Assembly (NCBI RefSeq): GCF_004193775.1
Contig: NC_041009.1
Coordinates: 44,385,534-44,449,533 of the forward strand
DNA: 64,000 bases
Source of the DNA: Glycine soja
Lineage: Eukaryota > Streptophyta > Magnoliopsida > Fabales > Fabaceae
Reading direction: 5' to 3'
A model generated the notes under the pieces. That model searched no databases. It saw only the letters and a list, made by a program, of their open reading frames with translations, and was not told the origin of the DNA. Within the stretch, counting starts at the first letter, position 1; each line of letters opens with the position of its first letter. Both the position numbers and the translations under genes were made by a program. Positions 48,036 to 58,902 of the stretch are shown here, one piece after another.

Positions 48036-48159
48036 CTCTCCGTTTCTGGTGGTACTGTGAGAATCAGGAGCTTCGGTCTAAACGTGAGAGGTTTATCTAT
48101 AAACTTGTTAGCCAAAGCTGCCTTAAGTCCAAAGGGGGGGGGGGTTTGAGGCCCATGAT
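48036..48159 (-). pseudogene. EDM2: EDM2 exon with damaged NPPF motif
   Basis: Spliced after the 24-base exon 'ELPAGSQL' (48259-48282), this exon should read 'IMGLNPPFGLKAALANKF', the methyltransferase-like [ND]PPF motif. The codons are replaced by AAA plus an 11-C run (G's at 48134-48144 on plus), which moves 'FGLKAALANKFIDK' out of frame. Confidence 0.82.
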
Positions 48160-48599
48160 CTGATCCAGAAGCAGAAGAGAAAAATAATGAAAGAAATATG
48201 TGAATTGGCCATGTGGATATGCATACGTGGCTCAACCATTAAAAAAAGTGATTCTTACCAACTGTGACCCTGCAGGCAACTCCTTTGTAATTATGGTGAG
48301 ACAGACAAGAAAGAAATTCATGACAACAAAACAAAATGTCAGTCATATCAAATGTCATGAGCATAATCACTCTCTAAATGGCCTTCCAAATTTTCAATAA
48401 CCAAACTCTAGGGCGGCTACATTGGGAACAAGTGCAATATTTTATTCAACTACTAATGCATTTCAGAACTTTGACAACTTCTAGTGCTGTTACAATAAAG
48501 TTTAAGTGATGAGTGGCTTTTGAATGTGCTTTTATAAATATTTAAAACCTCTGAAAATCCATACACCAGATAGCTTATTCATAAAAGCCATTTTAAACT

Positions 48600-48783
48600 T
48601 GTTGAGAATCAAATAGGATCAATTTAAGATTATGTCTTTATTATCATGTCAGAATTATAGGAACAATATCTCCTATAATTAATTGTATTAATTGTAATTA
48701 ATCTCTATATAAAGGAGCATCTATTGTGTACTCTAACACACGGTTTCGGTCTATTAACCCTCTATATTTTCTCTCATTTTACG
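48600..48783 (+). repeat. Left LTR of TRIM-like element
   Basis: 184 bases, TG start, ending '...tttacg', where the usual terminal CA has become CG; the primer site begins at 48784. Confidence 0.9.
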
Positions 48784-49576
48784 TGGAATCAGAGTCAGGT
48801 TGAGAGAATAACAAAAACCATCCCCCACCAGGGACATACTGTCCTCCCCTGTCCCCGGTTAAACTTTCTAGTCATCGTATTTATTCCAGCAACCTTTTTC
48901 CACATTCCAGTGGACCCTTCTTATAGCTGCCCCTTTTCTCCTTGCCCCCAGTTTCTGCGACCTTTTTTCTCTACTTTCCGACTTTTCTTTTTCGGCCGCC
49001 GCCGCCACTTCTCCGACCACCACTCCAGCCGCTGACCCCACCATCAACATAGCCATCCACTGATCTACACGATGGTGGTCACGGTGTCATGAACAGTCCA
49101 CTGATCTCCCTTTGCCAGCTAAACAGCACCCTCGCATCACCGTTCTCTAGCGTGTATCGATGCCTTTGCTGGCACGCTTCCACCTCCAGCAATGTCCCTT
49201 CCTCGTGCACCTAACCCTGCAGTTTGGGGTCATTTTGACCTCGTTTGACATGGACTCTCTTTTGTTACCCGTTCATTTTTCCAGCTTCTTTTCCTGCACT
49301 CTCATTTTAGTCTGGTTTGTCACCGCCTCCTACTTGCCATTCATTTTCCGACAAAGAATTTATGTCGCCTACCCTTCCGCGGTCTCTTTTCAGTGTGTTT
49401 TCTGGCAACCGCCTTTAGCTCGCCGCTCATTTTCCAGCGAAAAGCTTTCTAGTTGCCTCTATCGCTGTACCTTTCCAGCGTGTTTCTAGGTGACTTTTGA
49501 GCTTCGCTGGTTGCGCATTTCTACCATTATTTCCTCTTTCTCAAGTTAGAATAATTTTGGGTCTCCTCTGTTCGTT

Positions 49577-49852
49577 TGAAGCTTCTCAATCTTGGTTTTA
49601 AGAAGATTGGAACTTGCTCTGAATTTTCTTAGGCTGATGGATATTCCAGTTCTCTCTTCCTAGCAATATTCCCCAATTTCACCAAGATCCTTGAGTTGTC
49701 TTCAAAATATTGGTTTGAAGCTTCCAAATGATGGTTTTAAGAAAGTCAGAGCTTGCTTTTCTTAGGCTGATGAATATTCCAGCTCTCTCTTTCTAGCAAT
49801 ATTCCCCGACTTAACCAACATCTCTGAGTTGTTATTCAAACTATTGTCTTTT
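49577..49852 (+). repeat. Internal tandem duplication in TRIM-like element
   Basis: Two units of about 140 bp (49577-49715 and 49716-49852) share 'ttcttaggctgatg', 'atattcca', 'ctagcaatattcccc' and 'gagttgt' in order. Confidence 0.85.
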
Positions 49853-49941
49853 TTAGTGGAGCTCAATTTTTATGTTTTTTCTTAGGAATAATTTTTCTTG
49901 TAACAAGTTGATTGCTTAGTAAGTTTCATCTTAAGGGGGAG

Positions 49942-50120
49942 TGTTGAGAATCAAAATAGGATCAATTTCAGATTATGTCTTTATTATCATATCAAAATTA
50001 TAGGAACAATATCTCCTATAATTAATTGTATTAATTGTAATTAATCTATATAAAGGAGTGTCCATTATGTACTCTCACACAACTTCAGTCTATTATCCCT
50101 CTATATTCTCTCATTTTACA
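49942..50120 (+). repeat. Right LTR of TRIM-like element
   Basis: 179 bases from TGTTGAG to TTTTACA, directly preceded by the polypurine tract and followed by target duplication 'aaact'. Confidence 0.9.
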
Positions 50121-51132
50121 AAACTAATGTTCAATTGTTATAACTTTGAGCATTATGACAATATCCTCACTTTAACCTATTGGGGTCTGATAATATATTT
50201 CCATAAACTCTTTCAATCATGTGAAAATTTTATAGAAGTCATTGTGAAGCCAACTAAATAGTTATAGGTGAAAACATAAGTTCATCCCTAAGGGTCAAAA
50301 TCATTCTTGGGTTCTTAATTGAGCTTTAGCTTTTGCTTCAAGTGAACAGTAACATGTCTAAAGCTGGTATTTTTACCCAATGTTGTCAAAATCAAGATTT
50401 TACATAGGATCAAGAGTGAGGACAAAGATTGTAAATCATAGAAGGTAACATGGATTATAAGATCCTACAAAAAATTTAAAATTATACTTGGACATATACA
50501 AATGCATAAAAAATAGCATACATATTGAAAATAACCTCTAATCAAGGTTATCAAATCAAGATTCAAATTGCGAATCACCAAGATAATTTTTGAATCCTGA
50601 ATCATAATTTGTATTAAATAATAAAATTCAAAGCCAATGAAAAATAACTTAATAATATATCTTACTACATAATACATAATCAAATTTAAAACCATCAAAA
50701 TTATCACTAATCTGATTTCCAGTATTCTGTGACATCGGCGTCACCTAGAAATCTATAACACATATCCAAGGTCTGTCCTAACTACTAGATCTATAATACT
50801 CTCCAATGAAAAAGGAGGATAATAAGGCTAGCTTTTGTATCTTTCCATCACAGCAACACATGAAGACGTAAAAAGACACAATAAAGAATATATATATATA
50901 TATATATATATAAAAAGAGAGAGAGTATGACCCCTGTAAGAACACTATCTTATGAGAGAACATGAAAACAACTAATAACAATCATTAGGATTAAAAATAA
51001 TAGACAATTGTGATTAAAATATTTAAAATTTCAAATTAAAATCTAATATATCATCAAATCTCTAAAAGATTAACCAAACAACAAACAAATCTATAAAGAT
51101 CTCAATTATCACTTCCTAAAATATCTCAATTA

Positions 51133-51224
51133 ACCAAGGGATCTAGCTCAATTGGTTGAGCAGGGTGTGTAAGTGTTGAAAAACCCCTGATACCATATTC
51201 AATTCCTACGGATAAAAAAAAATC
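51133..51224 (+). mobile_element. tRNA-derived SINE with 9-bp target duplication
   Basis: Begins with a clear pol III box A ('tagctcaattggttgagc'), has a box-B-like 'attcaattcc' and ends 'cggataaaaaaaaa'. A perfect 'tctcaatta' flanks it (51124-51132 and 51225-51233). Confidence 0.7.
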
Positions 51225-51234
51225 TCTCAATTAC

Positions 51235-51416
51235 ATCACCATCACCACCATGAATGTCGTTGTCACCACCATGACCATCATTGCAGCCACCACCACTATC
51301 ATCACCACCATTGTCGTCAACGGCCACCACCTTCGCCACCATGACCACCATTGCAACCACCACGATGATTGTCGTCACCACAACCATCGTCGTCAACCGC
51401 CGCCACCACCATTGTC
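51235..51416. repeat. Degenerate CAN trinucleotide array
   Basis: About 180 bases of CAC/CAT/CAA/GTC-type triplets. All six frames look like simple-sequence translation; open frames on both strands (51199-51396, 51250-51477) are a by-product. Confidence 0.85.
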
Positions 51417-51508
51417 TATTTTAGGACGTGATTTATTTGGTGAATCTTTTAGAGATTTAATGGTTATATCGATCTAATGGTTGTCATTAATTGTTCTCTT
51501 CTTTTTTT

Positions 51509-51690
51509 TTTTGCACAGCCAACAAAATTAAGTTTTCTTAAGAAAGAGTGAAGAAGGCACAAGAAGTGGTCTTCCCACAGAATATCACAAGACAGTGAAT
51601 ACCCCTGCATAGGGATCAATTACATGGCTGTAGCAAAATAATGCAAAGATAACAACATCCTCACCCCGGAACCAACTTACATTCTCATGT
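51509..51690 (-). mobile_element. Possible truncated LINE 3' end
   Basis: Read on the minus strand it ends 'tgttggctgtgc' followed by A's, similar in style to plant L1 tails; it is present only in the right arm of the inverted-repeat element. No coding part and no clear target duplication. Confidence 0.3.
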
Positions 51691-52084
51691 TCTCACATAA
51701 GAGAGTGTTCTCACAGGAGTTGAATTCTCTCTCTCTCTCTCTCTACATATATATATATATAATGTCAGAGAGTACAGGAATCTGACAATAACTAAAATAA
51801 TATCAGAAAAAAGTTAAGTAAGAATAAATACCCCTTCCAGCTTCTCAACTTGTGTAAAATGGCAACCAAATGACATACCGATTACCGTATAGAACAGGTG
51901 CAAGATATACTTTCAGCTTGTCCTACAGAAGATTGACTTAAATATAGCTGTGACAACTGAACTGAATCATTTATACAACTCTAAACAGTGCACTATTGTG
52001 TATTATAAATGAAGAATCAACCCTCCATACATTACAATCATTAAATAAGTACTAGCAGCACAACACAGGCAAAAACGAAATAAC

Positions 52085-53479
52085 CTTGGCAAGCATTTGC
52101 GATGATACGACTTGGGGCACCGCCTACAAACAGCAAAGTGAAAATCATGTTTCTTCTTGTCTTCCATTTCTTTACATTCACAGCAATAGTGAGTAGGACA
52201 AGTAAAAGGTCCCCCCTCAGCAATTTTTCTCTCAAGTTCCTTCAGATCATCCTCAACTACCCCATGAAGTAACTTTGCAACACAATGTGGATGATAAAAG
52301 AAACCACAGATTGCAGAAGCACATTTGAAAACCTAGAGGAGAAAAACCAAATGACTTTTAGTACCATACAGAACAAAGAAGCTCTACGAAAACCCTCCTG
52401 TTTCTAAAAAATGTTTTTTAGTAGTGGCATCTCATAGCACATTCAGTGTATAAGGGTATTTATGTCTTCAGTACTCTCTGTAGTCTGTACTACACTTTAC
52501 TGCAGCCTATTTACAACATATGGATTACAAGAACTTACGCCCACATTAGGTATGATTTTCCAATGTGTGTGTGCGTATCAGATAAACAACCAAGGATTGG
52601 GTGGAACTTCATACAGCTAGGAAAAAAATGTCAATGAAATAATCAACAAGATCAGCCAATTGTGTTTCATACAGTTATACCTCAGCACCAGAAAATTTAT
52701 CAGAACAGCCTAGTGTGCCACATGCAAAGCACTGATGTTGATTATATTCACAATTTTTACAGTAAAAGTTCTGGATCTCCTGCAACATTTTGTCACAAGC
52801 AATCAAATTTCTATCCAAGTAAACAATGAAAAGGTAAATAGAAAAAGAAAAGCCAAATAAATATAAAGAGAAAATAAAATAAACATACATCAACTTCCTT
52901 CCGGCTAAAACCAAGAGAGGCACAAGTAGATTCTTCACCATCCTCCTCATTAGCATGAAATGACCTCATGCACTTTCCATCACAACTGCATTTATCATTT
53001 AATGACTAGAAAATTAACAAAAGAAAATACTGAGGCAAGTAAAACATATAGAATACTCTTTAGGAATTATGTAAAATAACTTGAATACAAAGCACAAAGA
53101 AATCAAACAAAATTAAAATAACCCACAAAAAAAATATACCACAAAAGTTGACCACCATTGTCACAAATCGCACAAACAGAATCAAACAACTCATCCTCTC
53201 CATCTGAATCTTCATCAATCATACCATTGTCAATATCATCAATTATAAATCCAGGTCGTGCTAAATCTTTAACTTCCTGAAATTAATGAATTACATTTAA
53301 AGAAAATATAATGCAAACAATACATATGAGGGATATGACATGAATAAAAGCAAGTAACAAAAGAAAATATATCAGAGCAAAATTATCTTCAAGGATGGGA
53401 AACTATATAAGTAACAAACCTCATCAGAAAGTTTTTTAATCTTCAGCATATCCTTATCTTCCAGAACCATGAGCAGAAG
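52085..53479 (-). pseudogene. EDM2: EDM2 PHD-finger exons (undamaged block)
   Basis: Five exons, 53420-53479, 53140-53276, 52889-52985, 52681-52779 and 52085-52332, join in frame with consensus GT/AG sites. They give Cys/His patterns 'CAICDNGGQLLCCDGKC...FH', 'CKNCEYNQHQCFACG', 'CASAICGFFYHPHC' and 'CRRCPKSYHRKC', matching the PHD-type fingers of EDM2. The last exon ends in phase 2, which does not fit the next visible exon at 51922. Confidence 0.85.
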
Positions 53480-53582
53480 CTGTTAAAATCAAATACTTGT
53501 CATTGAAGTGAGGCACGCATGTTGATAAGAAAACAAATTAAATATTTTTTTTAAAAGAATAAGTTAAATGCTTAATCAAAAG

Positions 53583-53995
53583 CAGTGTTATCAATTGCAG
53601 ATTGCAGAAAATGGCAGAAAGCCAATAATCTACTATATCATATAACAAATAGCATCGCGGGCATATAGCAGAAGTCACATAACAGTTGAAATATATGATA
53701 TATGATATACATATATATATATATATATATATCAAATATGAATGAAAAAATAAGTTGTATGCAAATAAAAATAAAATACATAAAAATTAGCATAATATTA
53801 ACTCAAAAGTTACCTTTCAAAAACACAATATTAACTCAAAAGTTCAATTGGCTGGAGGCTCGCTAGAGATGACAAGGGGATGCAGGACCCATGCCGGAAC
53901 CACAACATCGATAGCGGACGGAATCACAATCACAGATCTGAGAAATTCTGCTATAAAATAGCACTATAGTGGCTAGTGGCTACTTAACAACACTG
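53583..53995. mobile_element. hAT-like MITE in EDM2 intron
   Basis: 413 bases with inverted ends 'cagtgttatcaa' and 'ttaacaacactg'. Flanks 'atcaaaag' (53575-53582) and 'ataaaaag' (53996-54003) match at 7 of 8 positions, as expected for a hAT target duplication. No coding capacity. Confidence 0.8.
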
Positions 53996-54652
53996 ATAAA
54001 AAGAAATCAAAAGGGCAAGTCAAAGGATAACTAAATCCTTATCCTTATAACAAAACCAAGAAAAGAGTAAATCTAACATAACTAAAAGGAAAGCAAGTTT
54101 TAAGGGCAGAAAGTAGATCCACCATCAATAGTTAAACACAATTTATGAAGGAGCACACATTAAGTATATCAAAAAGGATACTAAATTACTAACGAGAAGG
54201 AAAGCAAGGAAAGATTTATAAACAAAGATGAAGAAACTAGCTCATCTAGCTCAATGATGCATGCAATACACTTCATGAACTTCATATTCTTGACCTAGAA
54301 ATCCTACAAATTCATCAATTATATCAAATAACCAAAAAAATTCAAATAATTCCCATTCAATTTAAATGAATACAAGAATCAATCCAGTATAAGCTATGTA
54401 ATGCAGTTATAGGTAAGAGAATCTTATCTAATATGATTACAATTATAATATAATAATGGATATGACAAATTCCTAAAAATTTATGATAGAGATAGAGCAA
54501 AGCATGTCAATAAAATACTATTTCAAAGTAGACTTGTGTAGGAAAAATTAATGTATAATTTATAGTCATCCCTACAGTCACAAACTCACAATTCTAAATT
54601 AACAAAACATGACCATTGAAACAATAAGCATAAATGCTGCCTCATCAATTCA

Positions 54653-57600
54653 ATCCTGCCTAGGTTAGCTTTGCTATTCTTAGCCGGTCCTAAGCCCGGA
54701 TAAAAGGAGAGGGTTGTGTTAGGCTTTCGACGACCAACGTAAAACTTTGTCGAATCTCTATGACATGGATCAATTACGTAATAATGTGAATGCTAGGTCG
54801 TTGCCCGGAAGCAACGCGCTGTATGGCTCGAGTACAGTGTCAAAAGAGCAAGGGCCGCTGCATCGCCGCCCGGATGTAGTGAAAAGTAAGCAAGGGTTCC
54901 CACATTTTCGTGAACGGGTGTGGGTAAAGAAGCTAGTTCATGACAGGAGGATTTGCTTTGGTACATGGAATATAGGCACACTTACTGGAAAATCTATGAA
55001 AATAGTGGATGTTATGGTGAGGAGGAAGATCAATTTTATGTGCTTACAAGAAACTAAGTGGACAGGTGAAAAAGAGAAAGAATTAGACAACTCGGGATTT
55101 AAGCTGTGGTATACGGGCAAAATCAGATTAAGAAATGGGGTAGGGATTATTGTGGACAAGGAGTGGAAGAAGGATGTCGTGGATGTAAGAAGAGTAGGAG
55201 ATCGTATCATAGCCTTAAAATTGGTAGTGGGACAGGACACCTTTAATGTTATTAGTGGGTACGCACCTCAGGTTGGGTTAGAAGAACACTTTAAGGTAAA
55301 ATTTTGGGAGTATCTAGAAGGGGTACTTCAGGATATACCCTAAGGAGAGAAAGTTTTTCTAGGAGGGGATCTCAATGGACATGTAGGTAGCGTGGCTAGA
55401 GGTTTTGAGGGGGTGCATGGGGGTTTTGGCCTAGGGGAGATGAATGGGGAGGGTAAATCCATCTTGGAGTTTTCGGAGGCTTTGGATCTTTCTATAGCCA
55501 ATACATGGTTTAAGAAAAGAGCGGAACATCTTATCACTTACAAAAGTGGAGGGACATGTTCTCAGATAGATTTCTTCCTTATCAGGAAGTCTGATAGGAA
55601 GTATTGCTTGAACTGTAAAGTTATCCCGGGAGAGAGCTTGACTACCCAACATAGAGTTTTGGTCATGGATGTAAGAATTAGAGATAGGGCAAAGAGAAGA
55701 AGTCCTATGGTAGCACCAAGGATCAAATGGTGGCACTTGAAGGGTGAGAAACAAGGAATCTTCCAACAAAAGATATGGGAGGGATGGTGTGGACAATCAC
55801 AAAAAAGTGCAAATGATATGTGGAACAAGATGTCCCAAGAGATTATTAAAGTGGCTAAAGAGACGTTGGGTGAATCTAGAGGTTTTGGACCTAGGGGTAA
55901 AGAATCGTGGTGGTGGAAAGAAAGTGTTCAGAGCAAAGTTAGAGTAAAAAAGGAGTGTTTCAATGAGTGGTCTAGGTGTAGAAATTCTGAAACTTGGGAT
56001 AAGTATAAGATAGCTAGAAATGAAACCAAAAAGGCGGTGAGTGAGGCAAGAGCCCAAGCTTTTGACGGACTATACCAAGCTCTAGGAACCAGGGACGGAG
56101 AAAGATCTATATATAGGCTTGCTAAGGGTAGAGAGAGGAAGACTAGAGATTTGGATCAAGTAAAGTGTGTTAAGGATGAAGAAGGCAAAGTCTTAGTGCA
56201 TGAAAAAGATATCAAGGAAAGGTGGAAGGCGTATTTTCACAACTTATTTAATGATGGATATGGATATGACTCTAGCAGTCTAGACACAAGAGAAGAGGAC
56301 CGGAACTATAAGTACTATCGTCGAATTCAGAAACAGGAAGTAAAGGAAGCGTTGAAAAGAATGAGTAACGGTAAGGCGGTGGGGCCAGACAACATACCTA
56401 TTGAAGTGTGGAAAACTCTTGGGGATAGAGGTCTTGAGTGGCTCACCAAACTCTTTAATGAAATTATGAGGTCAAAACGCATGCCGGAGGAATGGAGGAG
56501 AAGCACGTTAGTGCCAATCTATAAGAACAAGGGGGATATACAAAATTGTGCAAATTATAGGGGAATCAAGCTCATGAGTCATACCATAAAATTATGGGAA
56601 AGAGTGATCGAACGGAGATTAAGAAAGGAGACTCAAGTTACTGAGAATCAATTTGGTTTCATGCCGGGAAGGTTGACCATGGAAGCGATCTATTTATTAC
56701 GGCGGGTGATGGAGCAATATCGCATGGACCAACAAGACTTGCACTTGATTTTTATTGACTTGGAGAAAGCGTATGATAGAGTGCCTAGAGAGATTTTGTG
56801 GAAAGCTCTAGAGAAGTAAGGGGTTAGGGTTGCATATATTCGAGCTATCCAAGATATGTATGATAGGGTATCGACTAGTGTTAGGACACAGGGTGGAGAG
56901 TCAGACGATTTTCCCATCACAATTGGTTTACATCAAGGGTCAACCCTTAGCCCCTACCTTTTTACCTTAATTCTGGATGTCCTCACGGAACAAATCCAAG
57001 AGATAGCGCCGAGATGCATGCTTTTTGCAGATGACATAGTCCTCCTTGGAGAGTCGAGGGAGGAGTTGAATGAGAGGTTGGAAACTTGGAGACGAGCTCT
57101 AGAAACACATGGTTTCGCCTAAGCAGAAGCAAATCGGAGTATATGGAATGTAAGTTCAACAAAAGAAGGAGGGTTTCTAACTCAGAGGTGAAAATAGGAG
57201 ACCATATTATCCCTCAAGTCACACGGTTTAAATATCTTGGGTCTGTAATACAGGATGATGGAGAAATTGAAGGGGATGTGAATCATCGCATTCAAGCAGG
57301 ATGGATGAAATGGAGAAAAGCATCGGGGGATTTATGTGATGCAAAGGTACCGATCAAGCTAAAGGGAAAGTTTTATCGGACTGCGGTAAGACCGGCGATT
57401 TTGTACGGAACAGAATGTTGGACGGTCAAGAGCCAACATGAGAATAAAGTAGGTGTAGCGGAGATGAGGATGTTGCGGTGGATGTGTGGTAAGACTCGAC
57501 AGGATAAAATTAGAAACGAAGCTATTAGAGAGAGGGTTGGAGTAGCGCCTATTGTAGAGAAGATGGTGGAAAATAGACTTAGGTGGTTTGGGCATGTAGA

Positions 57601-57824
57601 GAGAAGACCGGTAGACTCTGTAGTGAAGAGAGTAGATCAGATGGAGAGAAGGCAAACAATTCGAGACAGAGGAAGACCCAAAAAGACTATAAGAGAGGTT
57701 ATCAAAAAGGATCTCGAACTTAATGATTTGGATAGAAGTATGATACTTGATAGAACATTATGGCGGAAGTTGATCCATGTAGCCGACCCCACCTAGTGGG
57801 ATAAGGCGTTGTTGTTGTTGTTGT
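54653..57824 (+). mobile_element. RTE-type LINE, near full length
   Basis: Single-ORF non-LTR retrotransposon of about 3.2 kb. AP endonuclease from about 54930 ('FGTWNIGTLTGK', 'CLQETKWTGEK', 'GDLNGHVG'), reverse transcriptase from about 56330 ('NGKAVGPDNIPIEVWK', 'ENQFGFMPGRLTMEA', 'IDLEKAYDRVP', 'LHQGSTLSPYLF', 'FADDIVLLGE'), then an RTE-typical C-terminus ('RPAILYGTECWTVK', 'LRWFGHVERR'). It ends in a (GTT)n tail, not poly(A). Defects: in-frame TAA at 55341-55343 and 56817-56819, and loss of one base near 57117. It lies antisense in an EDM2 intron. Confidence 0.95.
54747..57796 (+). pseudogene. RTE LINE endonuclease-reverse transcriptase ORF
   Basis: Open in four pieces (54747-55343, 55344-56819, 56820-57122 and a shifted 57086-57796). 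The first three share one frame and are split only by nonsense codons; the fourth is offset by a single missing base. Few lesions and perfect target duplications indicate a fairly young copy. Confidence 0.92.
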
Positions 57825-58902
57825 TGCTGCCTCATCAATTCAGATTCAACAAAGATGTAATACAAATCAGAGTCAAAGAAGTTTCTCAAAATCTTTTGTT
57901 TTGACATCAAAAGAAAATGCATATGCCTACATAACTTCATAAAAGAAGTTCCTTGTTTAGGACATCTATATTTCCTGTTTGCATTCAGTCTTTCTAAATG
58001 GCTATTAATCCTATAATTGCACATGCGAGAGAGAAACATGAAAATACCCACTAACAAGAATGAAAAAGAAAAAAAAAGAAATACCCTCACAAAGAAATTA
58101 AGCATCTTGTCAGAACAGTGTAGGTGCAAGCAGAGAGGAGGTGAAAGTGCAACCTAAAAATTTAACTATGGCTCTGAGATATTGGGCAAAGAGAAGCGCG
58201 TAATTTGCTGCTGACGGGATGCAGAGAGAGAATTGTGCTATTTACTTAGTTTTTATTCATTTATTCTCTCCCAAGAACACACCAAAGTTGAAAATCAAAG
58301 CAGTTAACAAGCCTATTTACATTTCTGAATTCCACCTATTAACAACCTTATCCTTCACAGAGTCCCATGATAGATGCCACCGCCACAACATTGAAAATCC
58401 ACTTCAAAAATGTAATCCTACTTTAACTCTGAAGTCTTAATCCTAAATGTTTTACCGGAACTTGTCAAAGGATACAATTTAGTATAATAAGACAACATGT
58501 TCTGTTAAACTAAAAATAAGGGGCAAAAAATAGCTACAGATGATTTTCAAACACATCTAATTAAATCCTCTTGGTCTTGCATCAGCTATCAGAAAAATGT
58601 TTAATGTATATTAGAGTATACAAGGATGTTTCCGAAGGAAAAAATATATCAAATGCTAATTTCCCAGTTCACCTCCACAACATAGTTGTTAAAGACTTAA
58701 AGTCTAAAAAGTAAACAAACCTTGGACTTTTCTAAGGCAGTGTCTCTTTTGGCAGCTTCACCCATTAAAGCCATATGATTTAATAAATCTTTTTGCAAAG
58801 GCATAACCTCATAAGATCTGCAATTAATTAATTTGAAAAATGTCACAATATGTACTTCCAAACCAATTATGAGAAACAGAACTCCAGAACTTTGAAAATT
58901 AC

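Larger units (their letters stand above)
48600..50120 (+). mobile_element. Small LTR retrotransposon (TRIM-like), complete
   Basis: Left LTR 48600-48783 and right LTR 49942-50120 are about 180 bp and similar, starting TGTTGAGAATC; the right one ends TTTTACA. A primer site 'tggaatcagagtc' (tRNA-iMet type, usually TGGTATCAGAG) follows the left LTR and a polypurine tract 'aaggggga' precedes the right. A 5-bp target duplication 'aaact' flanks it (48595-48599, 50121-50125). The 1.16-kb interior is GC-richer, lacks gag or pol similarity, and holds a tandem repeat of about 140 bp. Sits antisense in an EDM2 intron. Confidence 0.92.
50887..51765. mobile_element. Imperfect inverted-repeat element, nested insertions
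   Basis: Left arm about 50887-51090 and right arm about 51420-51765 are inverted copies: AT run, GA run, 'gaacatga', and 'aaatctctaaaagatt' occur on opposite strands in mirrored order. Between them lie a SINE copy (51133-51224) and a degenerate CAN trinucleotide array (51235-51416). The right arm holds extra sequence with a T-run (51508-51520) like a LINE tail. Probably a MITE-like element hit by later insertions. Confidence 0.5.
54635..57842. repeat. 18-bp target-site duplication of the RTE LINE
   Basis: 'tgctgcctcatcaattca' occurs at 54635-54652 and again at 57825-57842, exactly bounding the LINE. Confidence 0.97.

Noticed and set aside
48868..49489. GC-richer frames 48868-49056 and 49160-49489
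   Set aside because: They lie inside the TRIM-like element, have no gag/pol motif and no recognisable protein; kept only as a note on the element's interior.
51199..51477. Overlapping frames rich in His/Thr/Val
   Set aside because: They translate a CAN trinucleotide array; all frames are simple sequence.
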